In this document: in pieces, positions 31,952-41,005 of the stretch | How positions within the stretch are numbered: position 1 is the first letter of the stretch | Layout: every line of letters starts with the position of its first letter | Assembly (NCBI GenBank): GCA_937895515.1 | Contig: CALAYS010000013.1 | Span: forward strand, 10,018 to 74,017 | Length of the DNA: 64,000 nucleotides | Origin: an uncultured bacterium | GTDB taxonomy: Bacteria > Patescibacteriota > Minisyncoccia > Phycocordibacterales > UBA9973 | Direction: 5' to 3' | Notes under the pieces: generated by a model | What the model was told of the DNA's origin: nothing | Seen by the model: the letters and a program-made list of their open reading frames with translations, nothing else | Database searches by the model: none | Position numbers and translations under genes: made by a program

Positions 31952-34900
31952 TTATTTAACATTTTCCAAAAGCCATATGTAGATATTCTTGATTACCTTT
32001 TGCCAGACTGGATTTTTAAAATTCCAATCTTTTGGTCTATAAGGTAAATGGTTATTACTGGCTGAAACACGTTCGATATGAGGCATCATAAAAGTATGCC
32101 GTCCATCTTTTGTTGTTAGACCTGCAATTCCAAGAGATGAACCATTTGGATTAGTTGGATAGTCAATCGAGGGTTTACCTTTTTTATCACAATAATAAAC
32201 AGATACAAATTGTTTATATTCACCAAAGGGATAATTGAACTCAAGCCTTCCTTCTCCATGAGCAGACCATGCTGGAAGTATTGAACCACCCATGTCTTTA
32301 AACATAATAGATCGAGTGTCTTCTGGTATAAGTAAATTTACAGGACGATGCTCAAAGATGCCAGATTTATTATGTAGTAATCTTGGTTTCTTGTAGAATG
32401 TTTCATCAAAAATACCAAGTAATGCTCCAACTTGAAATCCATTACAAACACCGAAAGAAAGAGTATCAGGCCTTTTAAAAAAGTCATCAAACATTTTCTT
32501 TAAGTTTGAGTTGAATAAAATACTTGCAGCCCATCCTTTCCCAGATTCACCAACATCTCCATAAGAAAAACCTCCAGCAAAAGCTAAAACATTAAAGTCT
32601 TTCAAATCAACTTCACCATCAATAAGCCTTTGCATTTCAACTTTTCTAACATCAAAACATCTGTTAAGTTTTACAAACATAGCAGCCAACTCATGGTGTC
32701 CATTTGTACCCGGCGCAGTAAGTACTGCAACTTTAAACTTTCTATAATTACCCCTCTTGAATTTTTCTTTTTCATCGGGGTTAAAAGTTAGTTTGTAATT
32801 CTGCACCATACCGAAAGAAGTAACAGGTTTTTCTTTTACCCTAAGAAGTTCCTTAATAAGAATTCCAGTTTTAGAGAACCAATAATTAACATCCGAGTAA
32901 TGTTCTGAATAACGCCCAGCATCCCTAAGAGAATTAGCCTTTTCTGTAAATTCAAAATAATTACCATCACTAATCACATGACCAATCATCTCATAGCTAA
33001 GATTATAAGATTTAACAAGGTTTTTGATTTGATTAAGATTTTTCTCACTACACTGAATGATCATTCCAACTTCTTCGTTAAAGTAAAAATTAACATCATT
33101 TAAATCAGTAAGATTCTCAATATAGCAACCCGCATTTGATGAAAGTTTCATCTTTGCTAAAGTTGAAAGTAATCCACCTTTTTGTATAGGTGAAGCAGCT
33201 AAGATTTTTTCATTCCTAATAAGATATTGCATCAAATCAAAAACTTTCTTAGCTTTTCTAACATCTACGTCTGGAGTATCTAAACCAGCAATGCCATAGC
33301 TCTCACTTAAAGCAGTGCAACCAAGAGACCCTGTCAATTTTGAAGGATTAATCAATAAGAGCTTTGAATCTTCATTTTTAAGATCTGGAGTAACCCTTCT
33401 TCTAAAATCAGCAACATGTGCATAGCTCTCAATTACAAAACTTGGAAATGAACTTACTTCTACATCCTCAAATTTAACAGTCATAGATAAGCTATCTTTT
33501 CCACCGTCAACACCTAAACCTGCAATTGAAAGTGCGCTAGTTAATTCTTGATAAGCAGAATAAAGTCTAGCTTTCATGCCGGGCTTTTTAAATGGCCACA
33601 TAACATTAATTCTATTCTTAATCTTGCTTGTACGACCAGGAATAACCACCAGTGACAAATTCATAAGAACTTGAGCAACAAGCATACGGGCATTCGCTCT
33701 CTCATCACCAAGCATTGCCATTGGATTACTTCTGGTGAATATCCCAAGTGAACCTGTTACCCCTTTGAAGCCAGTAGAGATTAACCCATAGTTACAAATC
33801 GGTAATTGATTAACGCCGCATCTTGGACCTTGTACAACTTTACCTCCGACTGAACCATCAAAATGGTCAACCATATAGTCAAGTAACGCAACACCAGGAA
33901 TAGTGGCAACTCTTTGAAGTAAAACTTTCTGAGAAATATTTGTTTCTAAAGGGCTACCCAAATCATAAACAACTGAATTATCCTCATAGGTTTTTTGTGG
34001 AAGTTTTCCAAGAATTTCTTCTAAACCCAGATTAACAGGTTTAGAGCTATCTCTTGAGTCAATCACAGTAATTTTACCGGAATTATTTGTTTCTCCCAAA
34101 ACCTCAATTGGACAATTATGTCGATGACAGATTAATTTTAAAACCCCAAGATTTTCTGGTTTTATTAATAAACCGTATATTTCTTGTGATTCTGCAACCC
34201 AAGCTTCTGTTTGTGAAAGCGAAGAATCTGCAATATTCATTTTTGCAAGATCAATTACACCACCACATGGTTCAGTAAGTTCTGTTAGAACATTACTAGC
34301 ACCACCAGCTCCTTGATCATGAATAGATTCTATAGGATTTTGTTCTCCCATAAAAACACATTCTTCGATTACATTATAAGCATTACGTCCCATCATGGGT
34401 TCACCTCGTTGAACAGATTTAAAATCAAGATCACTTTTATTTTCACCTGCACCCATACTTGAGGCTGCTCCACCACCTACACCAATACGCCATGTTGGAC
34501 CACCAATACGAACAATAATCATCCCAGGTGAAGATTCTGATTTATCTTTAGCATCTGCTGGAATTGAACCCACTGCACAGGTATAGATGTTTGGCTTAAT
34601 TGTTTCAAACCTTTCACTATTAAGATCAACTCCAAGTGAATCATTCCCAAAAAGTAATGTTGGCTCACCAAATGGATTTCCCCAACCAGATGCCCCTTGA
34701 ATTGCTCCAGTAAGTACACTGATTGGATTTGCCATATTTTTTGGATATAACCATTCAACTGGTTTATCTAACCAAAGTTTACCTGTCTGGAAGTAAACAC
34801 CTCCAAAGCCAATAAGTGAACCACGGCCAATTGCTGAAATATCACGCATACGTCCGCCAACACCAGTTGCAGCACCAGGATATGGGCTTACAAGTGTTGG

Positions 34901-35716
34901 ATGATTATGCGTCTCAGCAGTAGCAGTATGGTTTATTTTTACAAAAATACTCTTATATAAACCATCTTGGTCGAAAATAAGAATATCAGTAAAACCACCG
35001 GCAAGGATTCCTCCATTATCTTTAAAAGACTTTACACTACCCAAAGGATTATTTTTAAGAGTTTCTTTTACCATCTCAAACAATGTTTTATTCATTACAT
35101 TGCCATTAATGATAAATTTACCACTAAATTCCCAATGACGTGAATGACTGCTATTAGCTTGCGCTAATTGCATAAGTTCTACTTCAGTGGGATTACGCTT
35201 ATACTTTCTCATAAACAAATCGAAATAATATTCACGATCAAATTCATCCATACCAAGTCCCATTTGAGTATTAATGTTGAAAAAATAAGGCATTCCACCA
35301 CCTAATGGTAAAGTTTTTGTTTTTAATGGAATACTCTCATTGATTAAAGTATTAGGAATCTTAGAATAGACTGATTCAGTCATTTTGTCACAATCTGGCT
35401 CATTACCAGAGTTACAATAATACTGTTCAAATTTTTCAAGACGTATGATTCCATGTAAACCAATTGAATTACAGATCGCACGAAGTTTTGAAGATTCGGA
35501 AGTTTCTACACGCAAGTTTGGACCAACATATTTAATTTCTTTACCTTGAATCTCAACAATTTCCTCAACTTTTGGATCATTCATAATGTCAGGATTTAAA
35601 ATCCAACTAATTTTCTCTTTTTCTTCATTGTTAAGCTCGCGATTTGATTCAACGAGGAACAACACATAGCGGTTTTGATTCCCTTTTTTAAAAGAGAATT
35701 TGTTTATATTTTTCAT
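31952..35716 (-). CDS. purL: Phosphoribosylformylglycinamidine synthase, long form
   Basis: 1254 residues. Two AIRS-like ATP-binding halves (about 160-600 and 640-960), e.g. TATAETHNHPTLVSPYPGAA and GPRCGVNQLP. The C-terminal glutamine amidotransferase (about 985-1254) has the nucleophile Cys in SFGVCNGFQVGALLG and HGEGRLEF. It converts FGAR to FGAM using glutamine and ATP. The one-chain form avoids separate PurS, PurL and PurQ. Own promoter upstream, terminator downstream. Confidence 0.95.
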   Translation of the reverse strand: MKNINKFSFKKGNQNRYVLFLVESNRELNNEEKEKISWILNPDIMNDPKVEEIVEIQGKEIKYVGPNLRVETSESSKLRAICNSIGLHGIIRLEKFEQYYCNSGNEPDCDKMTESVYSKIPNTLINESIPLKTKTLPLGGGMPYFFNINTQMGLGMDEFDREYYFDLFMRKYKRNPTEVELMQLAQANSSHSRHWEFSGKFIINGNVMNKTLFEMVKETLKNNPLGSVKSFKDNGGILAGGFTDILIFDQDGLYKSIFVKINHTATAETHNHPTLVSPYPGAATGVGGRMRDISAIGRGSLIGFGGVYFQTGKLWLDKPVEWLYPKNMANPISVLTGAIQGASGWGNPFGEPTLLFGNDSLGVDLNSERFETIKPNIYTCAVGSIPADAKDKSESSPGMIIVRIGGPTWRIGVGGGAASSMGAGENKSDLDFKSVQRGEPMMGRNAYNVIEECVFMGEQNPIESIHDQGAGGASNVLTELTEPCGGVIDLAKMNIADSSLSQTEAWVAESQEIYGLLIKPENLGVLKLICHRHNCPIEVLGETNNSGKITVIDSRDSSKPVNLGLEEILGKLPQKTYEDNSVVYDLGSPLETNISQKVLLQRVATIPGVALLDYMVDHFDGSVGGKVVQGPRCGVNQLPICNYGLISTGFKGVTGSLGIFTRSNPMAMLGDERANARMLVAQVLMNLSLVVIPGRTSKIKNRINVMWPFKKPGMKARLYSAYQELTSALSIAGLGVDGGKDSLSMTVKFEDVEVSSFPSFVIESYAHVADFRRRVTPDLKNEDSKLLLINPSKLTGSLGCTALSESYGIAGLDTPDVDVRKAKKVFDLMQYLIRNEKILAASPIQKGGLLSTLAKMKLSSNAGCYIENLTDLNDVNFYFNEEVGMIIQCSEKNLNQIKNLVKSYNLSYEMIGHVISDGNYFEFTEKANSLRDAGRYSEHYSDVNYWFSKTGILIKELLRVKEKPVTSFGMVQNYKLTFNPDEKEKFKRGNYRKFKVAVLTAPGTNGHHELAAMFVKLNRCFDVRKVEMQRLIDGEVDLKDFNVLAFAGGFSYGDVGESGKGWAASILFNSNLKKMFDDFFKRPDTLSFGVCNGFQVGALLGIFDETFYKKPRLLHNKSGIFEHRPVNLLIPEDTRSIMFKDMGGSILPAWSAHGEGRLEFNYPFGEYKQFVSVYYCDKKGKPSIDYPTNPNGSSLGIAGLTTKDGRHTFMMPHIERVSASNNHLPYRPKDWNFKNPVWQKVIKNIYIWLLENVK

Positions 35717-35740
35717 TTTTCAAGTTATTTTATTTAGGTA

Positions 35741-35769
35741 ATTTAAACATTTAAAACCATATAAGTCAA
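35741..35769 (-). promoter_or_regulatory. purL promoter
   Basis: TTGACT, 17-base spacer, TTAAAT; expected start about 18 bases before the ATG. Confidence 0.55.
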
Positions 35770-35772
35770 ATT

Positions 35773-35799
35773 AAAAAGTCCCCCGACTAGCGAGAGACT
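35773..35799 (-). terminator. Terminator between purM and purL
   Basis: Stem of nine pairs (35777-35785 with 35791-35799, several G-T), loop of five, then T-run on the minus strand. It separates purM transcription from purL. Confidence 0.75.
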
Positions 35800-35827
35800 A
35801 AATATAAATTTTATTTATTAATTATGG

Positions 35828-36961
35828 TTATGTGAATGAAAAACGATTTCCAGAAAACTGAGAAACGATTTGTAATTTCGGAGTATCTGTTTTTACAATT
35901 TCTCCACAAACTTTTGCTTCAATACCAAATAAATCAGCATACTTTATGAATTGATCTACATCAGTTTGATCTAAAACCACAAGAGCCCCCTGTCCACAAT
36001 TCCATTTTTCATACAACTGTTCGTCGCTCATTTTAGACCATCTGGCACAATTCTCCACTATTGTAGGTGGATACCATAAATCAGGAAGATTAGCGGAAAG
36101 GCCTTTTCTTTTCAAAACATCATCAAAAAACTTTGCTTTGAAAGATCCACCAGATAAATGGCAAATCAAATGAGGTTTAAGATAATGTTCAAAATTGTTT
36201 TCTATGTTCTGCCAACCATTAAGCCATGTAAAAAAACTATCATATAGTTTTGATGGTACAGAAACTTGATTTAAAAGAACATTATTATCCCACCAAAGAT
36301 CCCCAAATTGATTTTGCAAAGTTGTCCTAACTGCAGAAATCCCATTACTACGGAAACCATATTCACGTAGAGCAACAATTATTTGTCCTGGAGCTAAAGT
36401 CTCACCAGTAATCCTTTTATTTTTATGGCTAATCCCAATCATAAAACCAGCCCAATTAAATTTTACAACTGCATTAGGATTAGGACTAGATACACATACA
36501 CTTAATTCTGCAGTCTCCCCTTTAATACAAGCAAATTTCAATTCGTTCGCAACCTCTACAAGTCCATCAAACATTGATTGAATTGAAACATATGTTAAAG
36601 ATTTGTCATTTCCTCCAAGACTTGAAACATCGAGTACATTTGAAAAAACAACAGGACAACCACCAGATCTTGTTATATCTCCAGCAGTCATTGCAATTAA
36701 ATCTTTTGCAGAATTTTTATGCCCCAAAGAAGCATCAATTATTGCTACCTTTGTCCCAATTCCATCGGGAGCAATTATTATTTTTCGATCTGCTATATGA
36801 GACAGAATATCAAATTCTACCTCAGACCTAAAATGTTCATCCGGTTTTTCAACTTTTATCCAAATAGAATTGTTGTGTGTTTCGCGAGTTTTCCTACCCG
36901 CATAGGCGCTAAGCTTGTCTCCCAGACTAAGATTAACTGGATCTTTAATTTCTTTAATCAT
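35828..36961 (-). CDS. purM: Phosphoribosylformylglycinamidine cyclo-ligase
   Basis: 377 residues. AIRS-synthetase features: IIAPDGIGTKVAI, then AMTAGDITRSGGCPVVFSNV and LICHLSGGSFKAKF. It closes the imidazole ring from FGAM to AIR, the step after PurL. Order on the minus strand is purM-purL-purN, each with its own promoter. Remaining purine genes are not in the window. Confidence 0.92.
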   Translation of the reverse strand: MIKEIKDPVNLSLGDKLSAYAGRKTRETHNNSIWIKVEKPDEHFRSEVEFDILSHIADRKIIIAPDGIGTKVAIIDASLGHKNSAKDLIAMTAGDITRSGGCPVVFSNVLDVSSLGGNDKSLTYVSIQSMFDGLVEVANELKFACIKGETAELSVCVSSPNPNAVVKFNWAGFMIGISHKNKRITGETLAPGQIIVALREYGFRSNGISAVRTTLQNQFGDLWWDNNVLLNQVSVPSKLYDSFFTWLNGWQNIENNFEHYLKPHLICHLSGGSFKAKFFDDVLKRKGLSANLPDLWYPPTIVENCARWSKMSDEQLYEKWNCGQGALVVLDQTDVDQFIKYADLFGIEAKVCGEIVKTDTPKLQIVSQFSGNRFSFT

Positions 36962-36980
36962 TTTATTTTTATTTATCCAA

Positions 36981-37008
36981 ACTGTACACCTTTTAAGATA
37001 TATGTCAA
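36981..37008 (-). promoter_or_regulatory. purM promoter, shared with purN
   Basis: TTGACA, 16-base spacer, TACAGT on the minus strand, with the same flanking AAAGGTGTACAGTTTGG as in front of purN. Confidence 0.7.
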
Positions 37009-37047
37009 CATAATGGATTTTTTGGGGTTTATCGGTATAATAGAATA

Positions 37048-39660
37048 ATGAAAAATGTAAAATCCCCTTTTAGATTACCTAAATATATAAAACCAGTTAA
37101 ATACGATTTAGCTATCGAACCTGATTTAACTGCCCAGACTTTTAGCGCAACTGTGGTAATTGATATTGTAATAAACGAACCAACAAATAAGATTTATTTA
37201 CATTCCAAAGAATTAACCATTGGAACAGTTTTTATCCGCGAAATTGTAAAATCAAAAAAAACTGAAAAAGAATCTTTCATTCCTAAAATAACTTATGTTG
37301 AAAAAGACAATGTAATAGTTCTAGAATCCCCTAAAAAAATTAGTGGATCATGGGAGGTTTCAATTAGCTATACTGGTCTTATTCATGAGGATTTACGAGG
37401 ATTTTATATTTCAAAGTACGATGTTATTCAAAAATCCGCCGTTGCCAAAGGCTCTGGCGAGACAAAGGAAGAATTAATTGGTGCAACTCAATTTGAAGCT
37501 ATCGACGCACGCCGGGCATTGCCATGTTTTGATGAACCAGAGATGAAAGCAGTATTTAATTTAAAACTAATAGTAGACAAACAATACAGTGCAATTAGTA
37601 ATACCGAGGTTATTAAAATAAATAATCTTAAACGAGCAATTGTTTCCGATAAAATCAGTGATAAAACAGAATATGTATTTGCCCCAACACCACTGATGTC
37701 TACATATTTACTGGCATGGTGTATTGGTAAATTTGAAAAAATTAGTGCAAATTCTAAAAATAAAAAAGTAGTTAATATTTATACTCCACTGGGTAAAGCG
37801 GAATTAGGTCGTTTTGCATTAAGTGTAGCCCCGAAAGTCTTGGATTATTTTGAAGATTATTTTGGTATCAAATATCCATTAAACAAAATGGATTTAGTAG
37901 CTTTGCCGGACTTTGCATCCGCTGCAATGGAGAACTGGGGTTTAATAACATTTCGCGAGACTTGCCTTTTAATGGACAAAAAAAATACTGCATTTCAAAA
38001 TATGCAATGGATTGCGTTAGTTGTTGCCCATGAAATAGCCCATCAATGGTTTGGGAATTTGGTTACAATGTCTTGGTGGGATGATTTGTGGCTTAACGAA
38101 GGCTTTGCTAACTATATTCAATACAAAGCCGTCGATGCTATTTTCCCCGAGTGGAATATCTGGGAAGAATTTACCCAAGGTGACATGGGTGCGGCACTTA
38201 ATTTAGATGCATTAAAATCATCGCACCCTATCGAGGTTCCAATACTGGATGCTCATAATATTGATGAAGTCTTTGATGATATTACTTATAGAAAAGGGGC
38301 ATCAGTCATAAGAATGCTTGCTGAGTATACAGGTGAGAAAAGTTTTCAAAAAGGTATTAGCCAATATTTAAAAGCCAACGCATATAAAAATGCTACCACT
38401 AAAAACCTATGGCAATTTTTAGAAAAATCATCGGGTAAACCAGTAGAGCGTGTTATGGGCTCATGGACGAAACAAGCCGGGTTCCCTGTTGTAGCTTTGA
38501 CTGATTTAAAATCAGGAACAATGTGTACTCAATGCCGATATTACAGGAACCGAATAATCATGAATAAAAAAAATGAGAATCAACTTTGGCCAATACCCAT
38601 GGACGATGGTAAATCCACATATCTAATGCCTGCTAAAAATTCTACAAAAATAGAGTTTGATAAAAATGCAGTTACACTAAATGATAAAGAAAGTAATTTA
38701 ATTTATATTGACTATAGTTCTTCTTTTGTAGAAAAACAAAAAATAGCAATTCAAAACAAAAAACTAAACCCTATTCAAAGAATGGGCTTAATCCGTAACA
38801 TGTTAGCACTAGCTGGGTGTGGTAAAGCCAGTACTACCGAAGTAATAGAATTTATAAAATTCTACAAAAAAGAAGACCACCACATAGTACTGTCTGAATT
38901 ATGGGGTGCAATGATTAAAATTGAGCATATTTTTGGAAATGACATCGTTATTAAAAAAGAACTAAGAAAGTTTTATTTAAATATTTTTGAAAATTTCTGG
39001 AAATATTTTTCTTGGGATACAAAAAATAATGATTATAAAATGCGCTCGGTAACAATTCTAAATGCTGGCTACAAGTTGGGTTATGAAAAAATAATCAATG
39101 AAGCATTAGATAAATACCGAGATAATAAAATAACTATTCCCCCACATCTTCGCGGAGGTGTATACCGAATTGTTGTTCGTTATGGAACCAAAGATGATAA
39201 TTTAAATTTATGGAAAATACTTGAAAAAGAAACACTTCAAGAAGAAAAACTAAGAATAATTGGTAGTTTTGGAGCAGTATTAAAAGCTAAAGATATATTA
39301 GAAGTACTAGAATACTACAATAGCGACAAAGTTCGAACGCAAGACACACCGTTACTAATTCTAAGATTATTAAATGAAACAAATCACCCAGAAATAGTTT
39401 ACAATTTTATCCAGCATCACTGGGGTGAATTTGTTGATAAATATGGCGGTGGTGGACATTTATTACCAAGAATCATTAGTGGGCTTGCATCAATAATTGA
39501 TGCTCCAACACTAAAACATATGAAAGACTTCTTTAAAAAATACCCTGCCCCAGGTACCAAAATGACGCTTGATCAAGTTTATGAAAAAATCGAAGGCTCA
39601 CTGGCTTGGCAAAAACAAGATGAGAAAGAATTAAAAAAATATTTAAACAAAAATGGCTAA
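37048..39660 (+). CDS. M1-family zinc aminopeptidase
   Basis: 870 residues. Exopeptidase motif SAAMENWG (about 290-297; GAMEN variant), zinc site HEIAHQWFGN at 328-337 with the third ligand Glu in WLNEGFA. The C-terminal ERAP1-like helical domain covers about 525-865. No signal peptide, so cytoplasmic. It trims N-terminal residues from peptides, fitting a peptide-scavenging cell (compare OppA-like protein and PepE). TATAAT (37036-37041) six bases before the ATG. Confidence 0.95.
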   Translation: MKNVKSPFRLPKYIKPVKYDLAIEPDLTAQTFSATVVIDIVINEPTNKIYLHSKELTIGTVFIREIVKSKKTEKESFIPKITYVEKDNVIVLESPKKISGSWEVSISYTGLIHEDLRGFYISKYDVIQKSAVAKGSGETKEELIGATQFEAIDARRALPCFDEPEMKAVFNLKLIVDKQYSAISNTEVIKINNLKRAIVSDKISDKTEYVFAPTPLMSTYLLAWCIGKFEKISANSKNKKVVNIYTPLGKAELGRFALSVAPKVLDYFEDYFGIKYPLNKMDLVALPDFASAAMENWGLITFRETCLLMDKKNTAFQNMQWIALVVAHEIAHQWFGNLVTMSWWDDLWLNEGFANYIQYKAVDAIFPEWNIWEEFTQGDMGAALNLDALKSSHPIEVPILDAHNIDEVFDDITYRKGASVIRMLAEYTGEKSFQKGISQYLKANAYKNATTKNLWQFLEKSSGKPVERVMGSWTKQAGFPVVALTDLKSGTMCTQCRYYRNRIIMNKKNENQLWPIPMDDGKSTYLMPAKNSTKIEFDKNAVTLNDKESNLIYIDYSSSFVEKQKIAIQNKKLNPIQRMGLIRNMLALAGCGKASTTEVIEFIKFYKKEDHHIVLSELWGAMIKIEHIFGNDIVIKKELRKFYLNIFENFWKYFSWDTKNNDYKMRSVTILNAGYKLGYEKIINEALDKYRDNKITIPPHLRGGVYRIVVRYGTKDDNLNLWKILEKETLQEEKLRIIGSFGAVLKAKDILEVLEYYNSDKVRTQDTPLLILRLLNETNHPEIVYNFIQHHWGEFVDKYGGGGHLLPRIISGLASIIDAPTLKHMKDFFKKYPAPGTKMTLDQVYEKIEGSLAWQKQDEKELKKYLNKNG

Positions 39661-40363
39661 AAAAATTCATAGATTTATAACTACATATCAAAAAACAAAC
39701 AATATCTTAAAAATTACAGATACTGATTTAATTCATCAAATTAATGATGTCTTAAAAATGCGTATTAATGAAGACTGCATTGTAATTGGTGAAGATCAAA
39801 TAGAGATTCTAGGCACTATTAAAAATATCAAACCCAAATACATTGAACTAAATATTAAAGAAAAAATTATATCTAAAAATAATCTGCCGGCTGACGAAAG
39901 TAAATTTGTTACACTTTACATGGCAATATTAAAAAAGGAAAATTTTGAAATGGTTTTGCAAAAAGCTAGTGAAATTGGAATCAATAAAATTGTCCCAATG
40001 ATAACAAATCGCACAGTTAAAACTGGATTAAATTATGAAAGACTCCAAAAAATTGCTCGTGAAGCTAGTGAATTATGTGGTAGAAATACAGTTATAGAAA
40101 TTGCAGATATAACTAATTTTAGTGATGCAATTAAAAATGATGAATCAAAGACAAAAATACTTTTTAATATAACAGGTGAAAAAATTGAAAATCAAAAGTT
40201 AGATAATAAAAGTTTAAGCATTTACATTGGGCCCGAAGGTGGGTTTACTGAAAATGAAATAAATTTAGCTAAAGAAAATAAAATAGAAATTAAAAACCTT
40301 GGACAACTAACACTGCGCGGTGAAACCGCAGCCATCATTGCGTGCTATTTAGCTATGCAATAA
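39653..40363 (+). CDS. rsmE: 16S rRNA m3U1498 methyltransferase
   Basis: 236 residues. SPOUT fold with the knot at the C-terminus: YIGPEGGFTENEI and LGQLTLRGETAAIIA. N-terminal PUA-like part. Also MVLQKASEIGINKIVPM. It methylates U1498 in helix 44, near the decoding site. It overlaps the M1 gene by 8 bases, so the two are translated from one mRNA. Confidence 0.93.
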   Translation: MAKKIHRFITTYQKTNNILKITDTDLIHQINDVLKMRINEDCIVIGEDQIEILGTIKNIKPKYIELNIKEKIISKNNLPADESKFVTLYMAILKKENFEMVLQKASEIGINKIVPMITNRTVKTGLNYERLQKIAREASELCGRNTVIEIADITNFSDAIKNDESKTKILFNITGEKIENQKLDNKSLSIYIGPEGGFTENEINLAKENKIEIKNLGQLTLRGETAAIIACYLAMQ

Positions 40364-40432
40364 TTTTTGGCAATAAAAAATGGCGTCACTTTCGCAATGC
40401 CATTGAAAAAATTAGCTCACCCTTTACTTACT

Positions 40433-40912
40433 TTACTTAAAAGGGTTATAAGGTTTCGGTTTAGGCTTTAAATGAAGCTTTTCCCTATATTTGGCATCAG
40501 GCCAAATATCGGTGTTAAAAATAAAGTAAAAAGTCATTTTGTCCAACTCTGCTTGTGAGATGTAGGGTAACTTAACCTTCATTTCTTTTTTTATACGCTT
40601 CCATTGTTTTTTAGTAAATCTAGAGAGTGGTTTAAAGGCTGCTCCATCAAGAACAATGACAGAATCTCCATTCCCTCCTTCCTCTATAAGTTCTTCAGCT
40701 CTTTCATTGTCATCCATTAAAAAGATGAAAAATTTACCTGAATTAGCGGAATCTTTTGCTCCCAGGAATAGATATTGCTGAGTTGTTGTTATAAAGACTT
40801 TACTAGGTTTAAGGTCGATATAAACCCTGGCTCCTTCTACTGCTTTTGGTTCGTCTTGGGCGAAAGCACACCCACTGGCAAATATAGCCAGGATTATTAA
40901 CACTCTTTTCAT
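40433..40912 (-). CDS. Secreted hypothetical protein, possibly acquired
   Basis: 159 residues. Signal peptide MKRVLIILAIFASGCAFAQD (cleavage after FAQ or lipidation at Cys15). The mature part has a predicted alternating strand pattern and a proline-rich end (KPKPKPYNPFK). No family recognised. Style of signal and codon use recall Bacteroidetes secreted proteins, as does the gene at 51118, but this is only an impression. It has no leaderless promoter. Confidence 0.65.
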   Translation of the reverse strand: MKRVLIILAIFASGCAFAQDEPKAVEGARVYIDLKPSKVFITTTQQYLFLGAKDSANSGKFFIFLMDDNERAEELIEEGGNGDSVIVLDGAAFKPLSRFTKKQWKRIKKEMKVKLPYISQAELDKMTFYFIFNTDIWPDAKYREKLHLKPKPKPYNPFK

Positions 40913-41005
40913 TTTTATAATTTCTGTTTTTTAGCATTATATATCAATATATTTAGTTTGTCAAATTGGTAGTTTTATCTGAATATTTTGCTATACTGTA
41001 GCCAC

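Noticed and set aside
40988..41005. Earlier start for dnaE
   Set aside because: It would lie on the -10 box; the family begins at the PHP motif shortly after 41006.
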